36,145 bases of DNA from Hydrogenimonas sp. (GTDB lineage: Bacteria; Campylobacterota; Campylobacteria; Campylobacterales; Hydrogenimonadaceae). The notes under the pieces were generated by a model. The model made no database searches. It was not told the DNA's origin and saw only the letters and a list, made by a program, of their open reading frames with translations. Shown one piece after another: positions 7,752-16,217 of the stretch; positions within the stretch are counted from its first letter, which is position 1; each line of letters begins with the position of its first letter. Made by a program: the position numbers and the translations under genes. The DNA lies in the NCBI GenBank assembly GCA_015490295.1, contig WFYC01000033.1, positions 1-36,145 on the forward strand, written 5' to 3'.

Positions 7752-8080
7752 CAGCTCGGGCTGCCGCCCCCTCCTGCAAAGGGGTTGATGCCGCCCATCA
7801 TGCTCAATGCGGCGCTCTTTTTGTTATCTTCTACCATCTTTACGACGTCATTTATGGCCGATATGAGAAGAATCTGAAGAGCCTCTTTGTCTTCAAGAAG
7901 CGAATCGTCTATCTCTATATCCACAATCTCGCCCTTACCGTTTGCGGTAACCTTGACGAGACCGCCTCCGCTTTTTGCGGTGAGCTCGATCGACTCGCTC
8001 TTCTCTTCGAGCTCTTTGGCTCTTTTTTGCACCTCTTCGAGCATCTTGCCCAGATCGCCCATATCGATGCCCTCGAACAC
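7751..8080 (-). CDS. ybaB: YbaB/EbfC family nucleoid-associated protein
   Basis: A 109-residue DNA-binding dimer of the YbaB/EbfC family. The pattern is typical: an amphipathic N-terminal helix (MLEEVQKRAKELEEK), then GGGLVKVTANGKGEIVDIEID, then a long C-terminal helix and a GGINPFAGGGG tail. Start is GTG at 8080, with GGAG six bases before it and the panD TAG touching it; a later ATG at 8062 lacks a good ribosome site. Confidence 0.9.
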   Translation of the reverse strand: MFEGIDMGDLGKMLEEVQKRAKELEEKSESIELTAKSGGGLVKVTANGKGEIVDIEIDDSLLEDKEALQILLISAINDVVKMVEDNKKSAALSMMGGINPFAGGGGSPS

Positions 8081-8449
8081 CTATATCTCCTCGTGGACGG
8101 CAGCTATGGTATTGCTATCTTCGTTCATCAGAACGACTGTGGGCTTGTAGCTGTCGAGCTCTTTTTCGTCGTAAGAGGCGTAAGCGACGATTATGATCTT
8201 GTCTCCCTGGTGCGCTTTTCTTGCGGCGGCACCATTTAGACAGATATCTCCTCTGCCGCGTTCACCCTTTATGATGTAGGTGCTGAAGCGTTCACCGTTG
8301 TTGATGTTGAGTATCTCCACCTTCTGCCCGACACGCATCTTTGCTGCATCGAGAAGATCCTCGTCTATGGTGATGGAGCCGACATAGTTCAAATTGGCGT
8401 CCGTCACCGTCGCACGGTGAATTTTTGAGTAGAGCATCTCGATACGCAT
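8081..8449 (-). CDS. panD: aspartate 1-decarboxylase
   Basis: PanD converts L-aspartate to beta-alanine for pantothenate and coenzyme A. The 122-residue proenzyme shows the self-cleavage site Gly24-Ser25 in NYVGSITID, which yields the pyruvoyl cofactor. The catalytic-site residues of [14 protein letters not shown] and the later [12 protein letters not shown] segment are present. Its ATG directly follows the TAG of the ferredoxin gene, so the genes are co-translated. Confidence 0.97.
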   Translation of the reverse strand: MRIEMLYSKIHRATVTDANLNYVGSITIDEDLLDAAKMRVGQKVEILNINNGERFSTYIIKGERGRGDICLNGAAARKAHQGDKIIIVAYASYDEKELDSYKPTVVLMNEDSNTIAAVHEEI

Positions 8450-8827
8450 CTAAACGGCTCCGGTCATCTTCATCATCTGTTCCGGCGTTATCGGGTCATC
8501 CCACGCCTCCTTCTCTATGACGAACTCTTCGACCACTTTGCCGCCGATTATATGCTCGTCGATTATGCGGTCGATCTTCTCTTTGGTCAAGCCCGCATAC
8601 ATTACGTGACCAGGCTCCACCAGCATGACCGGTCCGTAACTACAGCGGTTCAGACATCCTGTTCGTACGGGCTGAACCGTACCGATAATCCCTTTCTCCA
8701 TAAGGCGCTGCGCCAGATGCTGAAAAAGGTCACGATTGTCGTTCGTTACACAGCTTGGCTTAGGCATGCCCGGAGGTGAGGACTGCTCGCATTTGAAAAT
8801 ATAAAACGCCGGTTGAGGTATTCCCAT
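8450..8827 (-). CDS. thioredoxin-like [2Fe-2S] ferredoxin
   Basis: A 125-residue protein of the thioredoxin-fold [2Fe-2S] ferredoxin family (the fold of Aquifex/clostridial-type small ferredoxins and NuoE). Four cysteines are placed to bind the cluster: Cys13, Cys26, Cys58 and Cys62 (CLNRC). The motif FKCEQSSPPGMPKPSC is typical. It is cytoplasmic. It heads the run panD-ybaB-PDZ, with which it has no evident metabolic link. AAAGGATCGAAAGAG precedes the ATG. Confidence 0.88.
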   Translation of the reverse strand: MGIPQPAFYIFKCEQSSPPGMPKPSCVTNDNRDLFQHLAQRLMEKGIIGTVQPVRTGCLNRCSYGPVMLVEPGHVMYAGLTKEKIDRIIDEHIIGGKVVEEFVIEKEAWDDPITPEQMMKMTGAV

Positions 8828-8865
8828 CTCTTTCGATCCTTTTATATAAGATAAATTTTGTCCAA

Positions 8866-8871
8866 ATTATA
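8866..8871 (-). promoter_or_regulatory. -10 box for the ferredoxin-panD-ybaB unit
   Basis: Consensus TATAAT on the minus strand gives a predicted start near 8859 and a leader of about 32 nt. The -35 region (AATGTA at 8889-8894) is poor. It lies back to back with the cls promoter. Confidence 0.5.
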
Positions 8872-8875
8872 GTAT

Positions 8876-8905
8876 TTGAGTCTTAACCTACATTTACACT
8901 ATAAT
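8876..8905 (+). promoter_or_regulatory. promoter of cls
   Basis: TTGAGT (8876-8881), an 18-base spacer and consensus TATAAT (8900-8905). It predicts a start near 8912, 30 bases before ATG 8942. The TTG of the -35 box is the same triplet that opens the longest cls frame, which argues against that earlier start. Confidence 0.65.
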
Positions 8906-8941
8906 TTTACCAAAATTTGCCAAAAAACGAGACATATACTT

Positions 8942-10324
8942 ATGGATATCCAGCCGCTCCTTTACTATGCCTCATTGGTAGGAGGCGAAATCTTGGCCAT
9001 CACGGCACTTTTACACATGATCGCCACCCGCCGCTCTCCAAGCAGTATGATCGCATGGATGTTCGCCATATTCGTATTTCCCTATATCGCTGTCCCTTTC
9101 TACTTTCTTTTCGGCAACAGAAAACTATTCAAACGATACCAGAAGCTTAGGTTTTCTCTCAAGCCGATCGAAACGGAGCCTTCACAGAGCAGGCATCCGG
9201 TAGAGAAGCTTCTGCGCGCGGACGGCATTCCTCCGGCTACACAAAACAACAGTTTCTCTCTGATCGATTCGCCTTCGGAAGTTTACGATGCGATGATGGA
9301 GTCGGTCAAAAAAGCCGAAAAATCGATAGATATCTGCGTCTATCAGTTCGCCTTGGACGAGACTACCGCGCCACTTGTAGATCTACTGTGCAAAAAAGCG
9401 TCCAGCGGCGTAAAAGTACGGCTTCTGCTCGATTCGATCGGCTCTTTTAAGCTATATCTGTTTCCGGCTCCGCTCGAAAAATTGAAAGAGAGCGGTGCGC
9501 AGGTCGCCTTTTTCATGCCATTTTTAAAGTTTCCACTAAGAAACTACATCAATCTCAGGAACCACAGAAAAATACTCATCTTCGATGGATCAGCCATGTT
9601 CACCGGCGGCATGAACCTCTCCGGCGAATACTTTTCGAAAGATGAAAAGTCGACCGTATATACCGATTTTATGTGCCGTATAGAGGGCCGGGCTACACAC
9701 TTTTACGCACAGATATTCGCAATGGACTGGGCCTTTGCGACAAATAGTGCTCCACTTATTCCCAAGCCTGCTTTGCACACGTTCGGCTCGGCGTCGATAC
9801 AGGTAATCCCATCGGGACCGGACACCCCTGCGGAAGCTCTGGTCGAAGCGCTTTTGAGTTTGATATACTCGGCCTCCAGACAGATAAAGATAGTAACTCC
9901 ATACTTTGTGCCCAATGAAGATTTTATGCAGGCTCTTGTAATAGCCCTGCACAGAGGAGTGAAAGTAACAGTGATCGTACCTGAACATTCGGACCATAAA
10001 ATTTCAGATATAGGGAGGGGAAGCTACCTTCGTGAACTGAGCTCAAAAGGGGGCGATGTACTGCTTCACAGGGGAAAGATACTTCATGCCAAAGCCATAC
10101 TCTTTGATGAGAGCTGTGCAAGCATTGGATCTGTAAATTTCGATAACAGAAGTCTCTTTTACAATTTCGAGGCAGTCAGTTTCATCTACTCAAAAGGAGA
10201 GATCGAACAGATAGAAGAGTGGATGGGCGCTATTTCAGCCGACTGCATTCCATACAGAGCACCTGAAAAAGTTTTTACGATCCATACGGAGAACTTTATG
10301 CGTATTCTCGCTCCGCTGGTATAA
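8942..10324 (+). CDS. cls: cardiolipin synthase, phospholipase D family
   Basis: This 460-residue membrane enzyme joins two phosphatidylglycerols to make cardiolipin. Two N-terminal membrane helices (about 5-27 and 37-57, with the RRSPSSMIAW motif between them) are followed by two HKD motifs: His208-x-Lys210-x4-Asp215 (NHRKILIFD) and His382-x-Lys384-x4-Asp389 (LHAKAILFD), each followed by a GS/GG-N motif. ATG 8942 was chosen because the promoter lies just upstream. It ends in Val-stop (GTA TAA), which forms part of the next gene's -10 box. Confidence 0.93.
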   Translation: MDIQPLLYYASLVGGEILAITALLHMIATRRSPSSMIAWMFAIFVFPYIAVPFYFLFGNRKLFKRYQKLRFSLKPIETEPSQSRHPVEKLLRADGIPPATQNNSFSLIDSPSEVYDAMMESVKKAEKSIDICVYQFALDETTAPLVDLLCKKASSGVKVRLLLDSIGSFKLYLFPAPLEKLKESGAQVAFFMPFLKFPLRNYINLRNHRKILIFDGSAMFTGGMNLSGEYFSKDEKSTVYTDFMCRIEGRATHFYAQIFAMDWAFATNSAPLIPKPALHTFGSASIQVIPSGPDTPAEALVEALLSLIYSASRQIKIVTPYFVPNEDFMQALVIALHRGVKVTVIVPEHSDHKISDIGRGSYLRELSSKGGDVLLHRGKILHAKAILFDESCASIGSVNFDNRSLFYNFEAVSFIYSKGEIEQIEEWMGAISADCIPYRAPEKVFTIHTENFMRILAPLV

Positions 10325-10325
10325 T
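10317..10325 (+). promoter_or_regulatory. extended -10 box placed for a leaderless start at 10332
   Basis: TGGTATAAT overlaps the cls stop codon (10322-10324). Exactly six bases separate it from the ATG at 10332, so the predicted +1 is the A of the start codon. No Shine-Dalgarno sequence lies in the 7-bp gap. Confidence 0.45.
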
Positions 10326-10331
10326 CGGACT

Positions 10332-11045
10332 ATGTCAAGAACGAAACAGGGCTCATTCGGATTTTTATGCTGGAATATACAGAAGCGCTCTTTGAGTGCA
10401 GAGTTTCAGCGTGAGTTTTCACGCCTTTTGAAGATCTATCCGAGCGATCTGATCGCACTTCAGGAGGTCAAAATCCCCGAGACGGGAATCCCCGGGCATT
10501 TTGAACATTTCGGCCATGCGCTAAGCTGTAATTTTGTACATAACCGCCACCGGTTCGGAGTGATGACACTCTCAAAACTCCCCTTTTTGACAAGAACACT
10601 ATTTACGACAAAGATACGCGAAGCGGGAATAGCTACGAAAAAGAGTGCTCTACTGAGCCGCCATACGCTTTATGGCTGCAAGAGTCTGGCGCTTTTGAAC
10701 CTGCATGCGATAAATTTCGTTCCTCACCGACTCTTTGCAAAAGAGCTGGGTAGGATAACCGAGCTGATCGAGAGTGTCGAGGAGGAGAGTTTCATAGTTG
10801 CCGGCGACTTCAATACATGGAGCCCGAAAAGACAGAAGTCGATCGAGAAGGTGACGGAAAGCTCCGGGCTTATACGGCTTAGACCGGAAAACGAGAAAGA
10901 GATAAAATCGATACTGGGGATGCCGCTGGATCACATCTACTACCGTGGTCTAAGACCGGTGCTATCAACTGTGATAGATACACCGGTTTCAGACCACAAT
11001 CCGATATACGTCCGCTTCAGCGACGACTTAGTATCTCGCGTATAA
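10332..11045 (+). CDS. endonuclease/exonuclease/phosphatase (EEP) family protein
   Basis: This 237-residue protein has the EEP (DNase I/ExoIII-like) fold, metal-dependent phosphodiesterases acting on nucleic acids or phospholipids. Visible motifs in order are CWNIQK, LIALQEVK (metal Glu), NLHAINF, VAGDFNTW, LDHIYYRG and SDHNPI (catalytic Asp-His). There is no signal peptide. Its substrate is unknown; the neighbour cls makes lipid a possibility but DNA repair fits equally. The last 29 bp overlap the 3' end of convergent murE. Confidence 0.85.
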   Translation: MSRTKQGSFGFLCWNIQKRSLSAEFQREFSRLLKIYPSDLIALQEVKIPETGIPGHFEHFGHALSCNFVHNRHRFGVMTLSKLPFLTRTLFTTKIREAGIATKKSALLSRHTLYGCKSLALLNLHAINFVPHRLFAKELGRITELIESVEEESFIVAGDFNTWSPKRQKSIEKVTESSGLIRLRPENEKEIKSILGMPLDHIYYRGLRPVLSTVIDTPVSDHNPIYVRFSDDLVSRV

Positions 11046-12306
11046 CCTCTCTATCGTCGAACGGGATCTTCCTGTCCGAAAACTCCTGATAAGCTTCATC
11101 CCCTTTGCCGAGAACAAGCAGCGCTTCATTGGGCCCTAGTTCGGCCAAAGCACGCTCTATCGCCTCTTTACGATCAACGATCTTCTCTATTTTCTCTTTC
11201 TCCTCAATCCCCTCTGCGATCTCGTCGATAATTTTTTTCGGATCTTCACTTCTGGGATTGTCGCTGGTGATATAGACCTTTTTAGCTATAGACGAGGCGG
11301 CTCGCCCCATTGCCGGGCGCTTGGATCTGTCCCTATCTCCCCCTGCACCAAAAACCACACGTATCTCTTTCTCTTTCAACGAATCGAGAACCTGCCGAAT
11401 ACCGTCTTCGGTATGCGCAAAATCTACGATCACCAGAGGCTCTTCGCTTACGGTCTCCATTCTGCCGGCCACCCCTCCGAAGTTTTCGGCCGCTTCGCAT
11501 ATATCCTCAAGATCCTCATCGGTGAGTATGTGTACGCCGGCAATAGCGGCGGTTATATTGTAAAGGTTGAAAAAGCCTTGCAGGGATGTCTCGAAAGGGA
11601 CTACGGTCTCGAAGTGCTTCAGCACTCCGCTCACTCCTCCTCCGAGAGTATATGCCATAATCTTGTATGTCGCGGGATTCTCTATGCCGTAACTGAAAGC
11701 GTTTTTGGGATCGAACTTCAAGATCTCTTCGTCGCGGTTTATAAGCTTCTTTCCACCATCCTGGAAGAAGCTGCTCTTTACGGCCCTGTAAGCCTCTATG
11801 GAGCCATGATAGTCCAGATGGTCGCTTGTGATGTTCGTATGAATTTTGAGAGAGAAGTCGATTCCGCCGATGCGATCCTGATCGATCGCATGAGAGCTCA
11901 CCTCCATCACAAAAAATTCGCAGCCCCTTTTTGCAGCCTCGAACATATGAGCGAATGTGGCGAGTACGGGGGGTGTTGTAAGAGATTTCCCCTCCACCCT
12001 TTCGTCATTTATGTAAAGACCTCTCGTTCCCTGAAGCGCAGCGCCGTAACCGAGGTCCAGCAGTATCGAATAGATGGCTGCCGTCGTCGTTGTCTTTCCG
12101 TTTGTGCCCGTGACACCTACGACTTCCGTTCCGCCGAGCCCGAGGGCTTCATAGAGCTCCCGGGCGGTTACGGTCTTCGATCCTTTGGAGAGCGCCTCTT
12201 CCTTGTAACTTCCATTTTGCTCGGTGACAAGAAAGAGTACATCCGCTTTCGCTTCTCTGCTATCATCCGTAACACGGCCTATATCGCCGCCGAAATCGAC
12301 AGTCAC
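11017..12306 (-). CDS. murE: UDP-MurNAc-tripeptide synthetase (meso-DAP adding)
   Basis: MurE adds meso-diaminopimelate to UDP-MurNAc-L-Ala-D-Glu in the cytoplasm. The 429-residue protein has the P-loop GTNGKTT (67-73), TTPP at 110-113, the Mur invariant HTNITSDHLDYHG (156-168), the Lys177 that is carbamylated in the family (AVKSSFF), AGRMETV, and DNPR (349-352), the signature for DAP rather than lysine. A late motif reads GKGDEAYQ where GKGHE is usual. Start is GTG 12306, two bases after the previous TGA; no ATG lies nearby. Confidence 0.95.
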   Translation of the reverse strand: MTVDFGGDIGRVTDDSREAKADVLFLVTEQNGSYKEEALSKGSKTVTARELYEALGLGGTEVVGVTGTNGKTTTTAAIYSILLDLGYGAALQGTRGLYINDERVEGKSLTTPPVLATFAHMFEAAKRGCEFFVMEVSSHAIDQDRIGGIDFSLKIHTNITSDHLDYHGSIEAYRAVKSSFFQDGGKKLINRDEEILKFDPKNAFSYGIENPATYKIMAYTLGGGVSGVLKHFETVVPFETSLQGFFNLYNITAAIAGVHILTDEDLEDICEAAENFGGVAGRMETVSEEPLVIVDFAHTEDGIRQVLDSLKEKEIRVVFGAGGDRDRSKRPAMGRAASSIAKKVYITSDNPRSEDPKKIIDEIAEGIEEKEKIEKIVDRKEAIERALAELGPNEALLVLGKGDEAYQEFSDRKIPFDDREVIREILSRR

Positions 12307-12308
12307 CT

Positions 12309-12887
12309 TCAGCCCTTGATCTTTTCGATCAGGTCCTGAATTCTCTCTTCCGTCGGATAGGCGACCGCGGCACCTTCGATGTAGCGCATCGCCATCTCAT
12401 TGAAGCCGTTGTCCACCAGCTGCTGTAGAAAGTCGAGCAGCTCCTCTTTTTCCGTAATCACGACCTTTGTAGAGAACATAATATCCTCGAATGCTCTTCT
12501 GAAGCCGCCGCGCTGAGAAACGAGCTCTTTGAAATCGCTATAGGAGATACCGTCGACCGACTCGTCACGGACAAAGAAGTTTCCTTCGAGCAGGTCCGAA
12601 ATCTTTTCCAGGGCGTCGTCAAGCGAAGATATCATCTCTTCGATTATCCGCTCGGCCTCCTCCTGTCCCTCCTCTTTAAGTACCTGATAATACTCGAACA
12701 GGGCCTGCGCCTCCTCATCGTTCTCAAGAGCTATATCGCTAAGTATCGCACCGATTCTGGCCTCTTCAAGTTCAGGACACTCCTTAAGCAAAATTCCGTA
12801 CATTCTCAATGCTTCGTCATAGTCACCTCTATAAAAAAGATTTTCTGCACGGTCCAGAATTTTTCTATTCTCTTTATTGCTCATCAT
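12309..12887 (-). CDS. acidic TPR-like protein of unknown function
   Basis: A 192-residue protein very rich in Glu and Asp. The N-terminus (AENLFYRGDYDEALRMYGILLKECPELEEARIGAIL) looks like one to two tetratricopeptide repeats, and the rest is predicted helical (EEEAERIIEEMISSLDDALEKI). There is no signal peptide or membrane segment. Two adjacent ATGs (12887 and 12884) are possible; AAGGAA is better spaced for the second. It lies between the NifU-like gene and murE with gaps of 2-4 bp, so it is co-transcribed. A partner-binding role is inferred only from the repeat type. Confidence 0.7.
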   Translation of the reverse strand: MMSNKENRKILDRAENLFYRGDYDEALRMYGILLKECPELEEARIGAILSDIALENDEEAQALFEYYQVLKEEGQEEAERIIEEMISSLDDALEKISDLLEGNFFVRDESVDGISYSDFKELVSQRGGFRRAFEDIMFSTKVVITEKEELLDFLQQLVDNGFNEMAMRYIEGAAVAYPTEERIQDLIEKIKG

Positions 12888-12891
12888 TTCC

Positions 12892-13170
12892 TTATTCCAT
12901 CTTGTCCCACTGGTCTTCGAGACCTACCGGAACATTGATAACTTCGATTTCGGGGTGGATATCCATACGCATTTGTCTCTCGACACCGTATTTAATGGTA
13001 CTTCCGCTGCTTGCGCATCCTACGCAGGCTCCCTGGAGCTGAACATAAACTTTTCCATTTTTTACACCGAGCAGCTTTATATCGCCGCCATCAAGTGCCA
13101 AAGAGGGGCGCACTTTTTCGATCACATTTTCCACTGCCGGGTAAAGATCTTCATCACTAAACGGTATCAT
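12892..13170 (-). CDS. NifU C-terminal-domain (Nfu-type) Fe-S protein
   Basis: A 92-residue stand-alone Nfu domain that carries or transfers iron-sulfur clusters to target enzymes. It has the family pattern VRPSLALDGGDIKLLG and the cluster-binding Cys49-x-x-Cys52 (GACVGCASS). It is complete, cytoplasmic, and the first gene of the nfu-TPR-murE unit, with a clear promoter upstream. The link to murE is positional only. Confidence 0.92.
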   Translation of the reverse strand: MIPFSDEDLYPAVENVIEKVRPSLALDGGDIKLLGVKNGKVYVQLQGACVGCASSGSTIKYGVERQMRMDIHPEIEVINVPVGLEDQWDKME

Positions 13171-13207
13171 ATCTATCGTCCTAAAATCGTAATCGTATAG
13201 TGTATCT

Positions 13208-13236
13208 ATAATATCAAAAAAGTGAAGTTTTTACAA
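13208..13236 (-). promoter_or_regulatory. promoter of the nfu-murE unit
   Basis: TTGTAA (13231-13236), a 17-base spacer and TATTAT (13208-13213) on the minus strand, predicting a start near 13201 and a leader of about 30 nt. Confidence 0.6.
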
Positions 13237-13268
13237 CCGGAACGAGAAGTGGTTTTATGGGTTTAGGA

Positions 13269-13295
13269 GAGATTAATCTCGGGGCCGAGGCCCCG
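13269..13295 (-). terminator. candidate terminator of the ribosomal superoperon
   Basis: Just after rplQ lie two consecutive palindromes: CGGGGCCGAGGCCCCG (13280-13295, a 6-bp GC stem with tetraloop) and GAGATTAATCTC (13269-13280). The U-tract is not immediate, so termination may be partial. Confidence 0.5.
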
Positions 13296-13305
13296 AAACA
13301 GTAAC

Positions 13306-13656
13306 TTATACCAGTTCGATTATCGCCATTTCAGCGGCATCTCCGCGTCTTTGGCGAGTTTTGATCACTCTTGTGTAGCCGCCGTTTCTTTCGGCATACT
13401 TCGGAGCTATCTCCTCCACCAGTTTCTTGGTGGCGGCTTTGTCCTGGAGTTTTGCAAACACTGCACGGTGAGCGTTGAAATCACCGGCTTTTGCACGCGT
13501 CACAAGCTTCTCGAAAACGCTTCTCAGAGTCTTCGCTTTGGCCAGAGTGGTCTCGATTCGGCCATTCTGAACCAGTGCTATTGAGAGGTTTTTAAGAAGT
13601 GCGGCGCGATGAGCTGATGTACGGCTCAGTTTTCGATATCCATGTCGATGTCTCAT
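13306..13656 (-). CDS. rplQ: 50S ribosomal protein L17
   Basis: 116-residue large-subunit protein near the peptide exit region. The family N-terminus [20 protein letters not shown] is intact, as is the [11 protein letters not shown]-like segment (here [11 protein letters not shown]). It is the last gene of the superoperon, three bases after rpoA, with AAGGAT before the ATG. Confidence 0.98.
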   Translation of the reverse strand: MRHRHGYRKLSRTSAHRAALLKNLSIALVQNGRIETTLAKAKTLRSVFEKLVTRAKAGDFNAHRAVFAKLQDKAATKKLVEEIAPKYAERNGGYTRVIKTRQRRGDAAEMAIIELV

Positions 13657-13659
13657 CGT

Positions 13660-14673
13660 CTATCCTTCATTCTTGTTTTTTTCTTGCTCGATCTTTTTCT
13701 TCAGCTGCTTTTCTGCCTCTTCGTCGAGTTTGGTTCCGGCCGGGAAACCGACCTCTTCCAGTTTCTCCTTGATCTCTTCGAGGGATTTTTTACCCAGATT
13801 CTTTATCTCTTTGAGTTCGTTTTCGCTCATAAGCGCCAATTCACCGATGAACCTGAGGCCTGCCCGCTCAAGAGAGTTGAAACTTCTCGCACTGAGGCCC
13901 AGAGATTCCAGTCCTTGCATCAGCTGCTTGACTATCGGGTTCTCGGATACGGTCGAACTCTCTTCGGCGGAAACGTCAATATCGAGAATGTTGTTGAAAA
14001 CGGACATCTGCCTGTACATAACCTCAATCGTATTTTTGAATGCGGTTACCGCATCGATCTGTCCGTCTGTCTCGATATCGAATACAATCTTCTCGTAGTT
14101 TGGATTGTCCTCGACGAGCATATTTTCGATCGTGTAATTAGCAGCTCTGACCGGTGTGAAGAACGCGTCGAGGCTTATGTAACCTTCGGGCAAAGAGTCT
14201 CGCAGATCTTCACTCGGAACATATCCAATTCCTTGATGAATCAGTAGCGAGAAGTTGAGCTCCGCATCCTCGTTCAGCGTAGCCAGGAAACCGTCGGGAG
14301 TCACAACTTCCACCTGGTCGTTGCTGAGATCCGATCCCTTTATCTCTACGGGGCCGCTGAAGCTGTAACTCACTTCGGCTCTCTTCTCGTCGCCTTTGAG
14401 CTTGAAGCGGAGATTTTTGAGGTTGATGATAAATACGGCAACATCCTCAAGCATTCCGCGGACAGAATCGAACTCGTGAGATGCCCCCTCAATCTTTACG
14501 CCGATCGGAGCATATCCGATCGTACTCCCAAGAAGCAGCCGTCTGATCGGATGGGCCAGTGAAACAGCATAGCCCGTCTCGAACGGATATGCGGTGATGC
14601 GAACTCTGTTTGCACCGGTCTGCTCTATGTTGACCTCACTCGGCATAAAAGGTGATGTTTTAATTCTTTTCAT
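13660..14673 (-). CDS. rpoA: RNA polymerase subunit alpha
   Basis: 337 residues. Alpha starts polymerase assembly through its N-terminal dimer domain (about 1-230; [27 protein letters not shown]) and contacts DNA and activators with its C-terminal domain (about 245-315; [40 protein letters not shown]). An acidic and lysine-rich tail follows. ATG 14673 is used rather than an in-frame TTG two codons upstream, because MKRIKTSPF matches the family start. Confidence 0.97.
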   Translation of the reverse strand: MKRIKTSPFMPSEVNIEQTGANRVRITAYPFETGYAVSLAHPIRRLLLGSTIGYAPIGVKIEGASHEFDSVRGMLEDVAVFIINLKNLRFKLKGDEKRAEVSYSFSGPVEIKGSDLSNDQVEVVTPDGFLATLNEDAELNFSLLIHQGIGYVPSEDLRDSLPEGYISLDAFFTPVRAANYTIENMLVEDNPNYEKIVFDIETDGQIDAVTAFKNTIEVMYRQMSVFNNILDIDVSAEESSTVSENPIVKQLMQGLESLGLSARSFNSLERAGLRFIGELALMSENELKEIKNLGKKSLEEIKEKLEEVGFPAGTKLDEEAEKQLKKKIEQEKNKNEG

Positions 14674-14693
14674 GGGCAACTCGCTTTTAACTA

Positions 14694-15320
14694 TTATTTA
14701 GAGTAAAGCTCGACTATCAAGCGCTCTTCTACGGGAATAACCACCTCTTCACGCTCAGGTATACGTGTAAAGATGCCAAACAGTTTTGCTTCGTCGACAT
14801 CAACCCACGGAGCGATACCGGTCTGCTTCGTAAGCTCCATGGCGCGCTGTATCTGAGGGTTGTTTTTGCTCTTTTCGCGTATTTCGATCTTCTGTCCCGG
14901 TTTTACACGGTATGACGGAATGTTGACACGCTTGCCGTCTACAAGAATGTGGCCGTGTGTCACGAGCTGCCTTGCAAAGGCACGTGTCGTGGCAAATCCC
15001 ATTCTGTAAACCACATTGTCGAGTCGTCTCTCAAGGAGGGCTATCAGGTTTTCACCGGTGTTGCCTTCCATTCGGTTCGCATCTTTGAAGAGTCTTCTAA
15101 ACTGCTTCTCGGCGACACCGTACATATATTTCGCCTTCTGTTTTTCACGAAGCTGCAGCCCGTACTGGCTGATCTTCGCCCTGCGCTGACCGTGCTGGCC
15201 AGGCGCGTAAGGCCTCTTGTCGATCGCGCTCTTTCCCGCGAGTCTTCTTTCGCCTTTGAGTCCGAGACTCACACCAAGGCGACGTTCGATCTTTTCTACC
15301 GGTCCTCTATATCGTGCCAT
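14694..15320 (-). CDS. rpsD: 30S ribosomal protein S4
   Basis: 208-residue 16S rRNA-binding assembly protein. It begins [16 protein letters not shown] and carries the S4 RNA-binding domain ([36 protein letters not shown]). The four N-terminal zinc cysteines of some bacterial S4 proteins are absent. In E. coli S4 represses the alpha operon by binding its leader; whether it does so here is unknown but bears on the infA-rpmJ gap. Confidence 0.98.
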   Translation of the reverse strand: MARYRGPVEKIERRLGVSLGLKGERRLAGKSAIDKRPYAPGQHGQRRAKISQYGLQLREKQKAKYMYGVAEKQFRRLFKDANRMEGNTGENLIALLERRLDNVVYRMGFATTRAFARQLVTHGHILVDGKRVNIPSYRVKPGQKIEIREKSKNNPQIQRAMELTKQTGIAPWVDVDEAKLFGIFTRIPEREEVVIPVEERLIVELYSK

Positions 15321-15329
15321 CTCTTCCCC

Positions 15330-15722
15330 TTATACTCGTCTTCGTTTGGGCGGTCTGCACCCGTTGTGCGGTAGCGGTGTAATGTCTTTTAGAAACAGTA
15401 CCCGTATACCTTCCGTGGCACCGACGCTCTTTACCGCGGTCTCGCGTCCGCTTCCGGGGCCCTGGACTTTTATTCCGACCTCCTTGATTCCATGCTCTTT
15501 CGCTTTTGTAAGAGCATCTTCCACAGCCTGCTGTGCTGCATACGGAGTCGACTTTTTGCTTCCTTTGAAGCCGAGCGATCCCGCACTGCTCCAGGATATT
15601 ACGTTACCCGCCTCATCCGTAACCGTTATTACGGTATTGTTGTATGTCGCACTAATGTAGACTACACCGCGTGCTATATTCTTTTTTACTATCTTTTTTC
15701 TTGTCACTTTTCTTTTCGCCAC
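15330..15722 (-). CDS. rpsK: 30S ribosomal protein S11
   Basis: 130-residue platform protein of the 30S subunit. [37 protein letters not shown] and the C-terminal [11 protein letters not shown] are the family hallmarks. The start codon is GTG (15722), with GGAG six bases upstream, and not ATG as in most neighbours. Confidence 0.98.
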   Translation of the reverse strand: MAKRKVTRKKIVKKNIARGVVYISATYNNTVITVTDEAGNVISWSSAGSLGFKGSKKSTPYAAQQAVEDALTKAKEHGIKEVGIKVQGPGSGRETAVKSVGATEGIRVLFLKDITPLPHNGCRPPKRRRV

Positions 15723-15732
15723 TGCCTACTCC

Positions 15733-16101
15733 TTACTTGCTTGCCGCGCCGACGGTTTTGCGTTTACCCTTACGGGTTCTCGCGTTTGTCTTGGTCTTCT
15801 GACCGCGCACAGGAAGCCCGCGTCTATGGCGAAGTCCGCGATAGCTGCCGAGATCCATCAAAGATTTGATATCCATCGCCACTTTCTTTCTAAGATCCCC
15901 CTCAACCATGTAGTTGTTCTGAATCTCGTTACGAATCGCCGCAGCCTCCTCCTCGCTCAGTTCATGCACACGCTTGTCATAACTGATACCGGTGGCATCG
16001 AGAATCTTTCTCGAAGTGGTCAAGCCGATACCGTATATATATGTAAGCGCATACTCCAAACGTTTCTTTTTAGGTAGATCAACACCTGCAATACGTGCCA
16101 T
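15733..16101 (-). CDS. rpsM: 30S ribosomal protein S13
   Basis: 122-residue head protein contacting the P-site tRNA and the 50S subunit. It has [26 protein letters not shown], the helix-hairpin-helix region and the basic tail [24 protein letters not shown]. It starts two bases after rpmJ with AAGGATAAGC before the ATG. Confidence 0.98.
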   Translation of the reverse strand: MARIAGVDLPKKKRLEYALTYIYGIGLTTSRKILDATGISYDKRVHELSEEEAAAIRNEIQNNYMVEGDLRKKVAMDIKSLMDLGSYRGLRHRRGLPVRGQKTKTNARTRKGKRKTVGAASK

Positions 16102-16103
16102 GC

Positions 16104-16217
16104 TTATCCTTGTCTCTGTTTATGTTTGGGATTTACACAGATGACGCGAACTATGCCTTTTCTCTTGATGATCTTGCATTTGTCGCACATCTTCTTAACC
16201 GATGGTCTGACTTTCAT
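16104..16217 (-). CDS. rpmJ: 50S ribosomal protein L36, zinc-binding type
   Basis: A 37-residue protein, the smallest gene in the window. It begins [20 protein letters not shown], and the zinc ligands Cys11, Cys14, Cys27 and His32 are all present (C+ form). AAGGAGTTCAA lies just before the ATG, one of the best ribosome sites in the window. Upstream is the 413-bp gap rather than infA directly. Confidence 0.97.
   Translation of the reverse strand: MKVRPSVKKMCDKCKIIKRKGIVRVICVNPKHKQRQG

Noticed and set aside
11413-12339. 308-codon plus-strand frame antisense to murE
   Set aside because: Shadow of murE, which has all its catalytic motifs.
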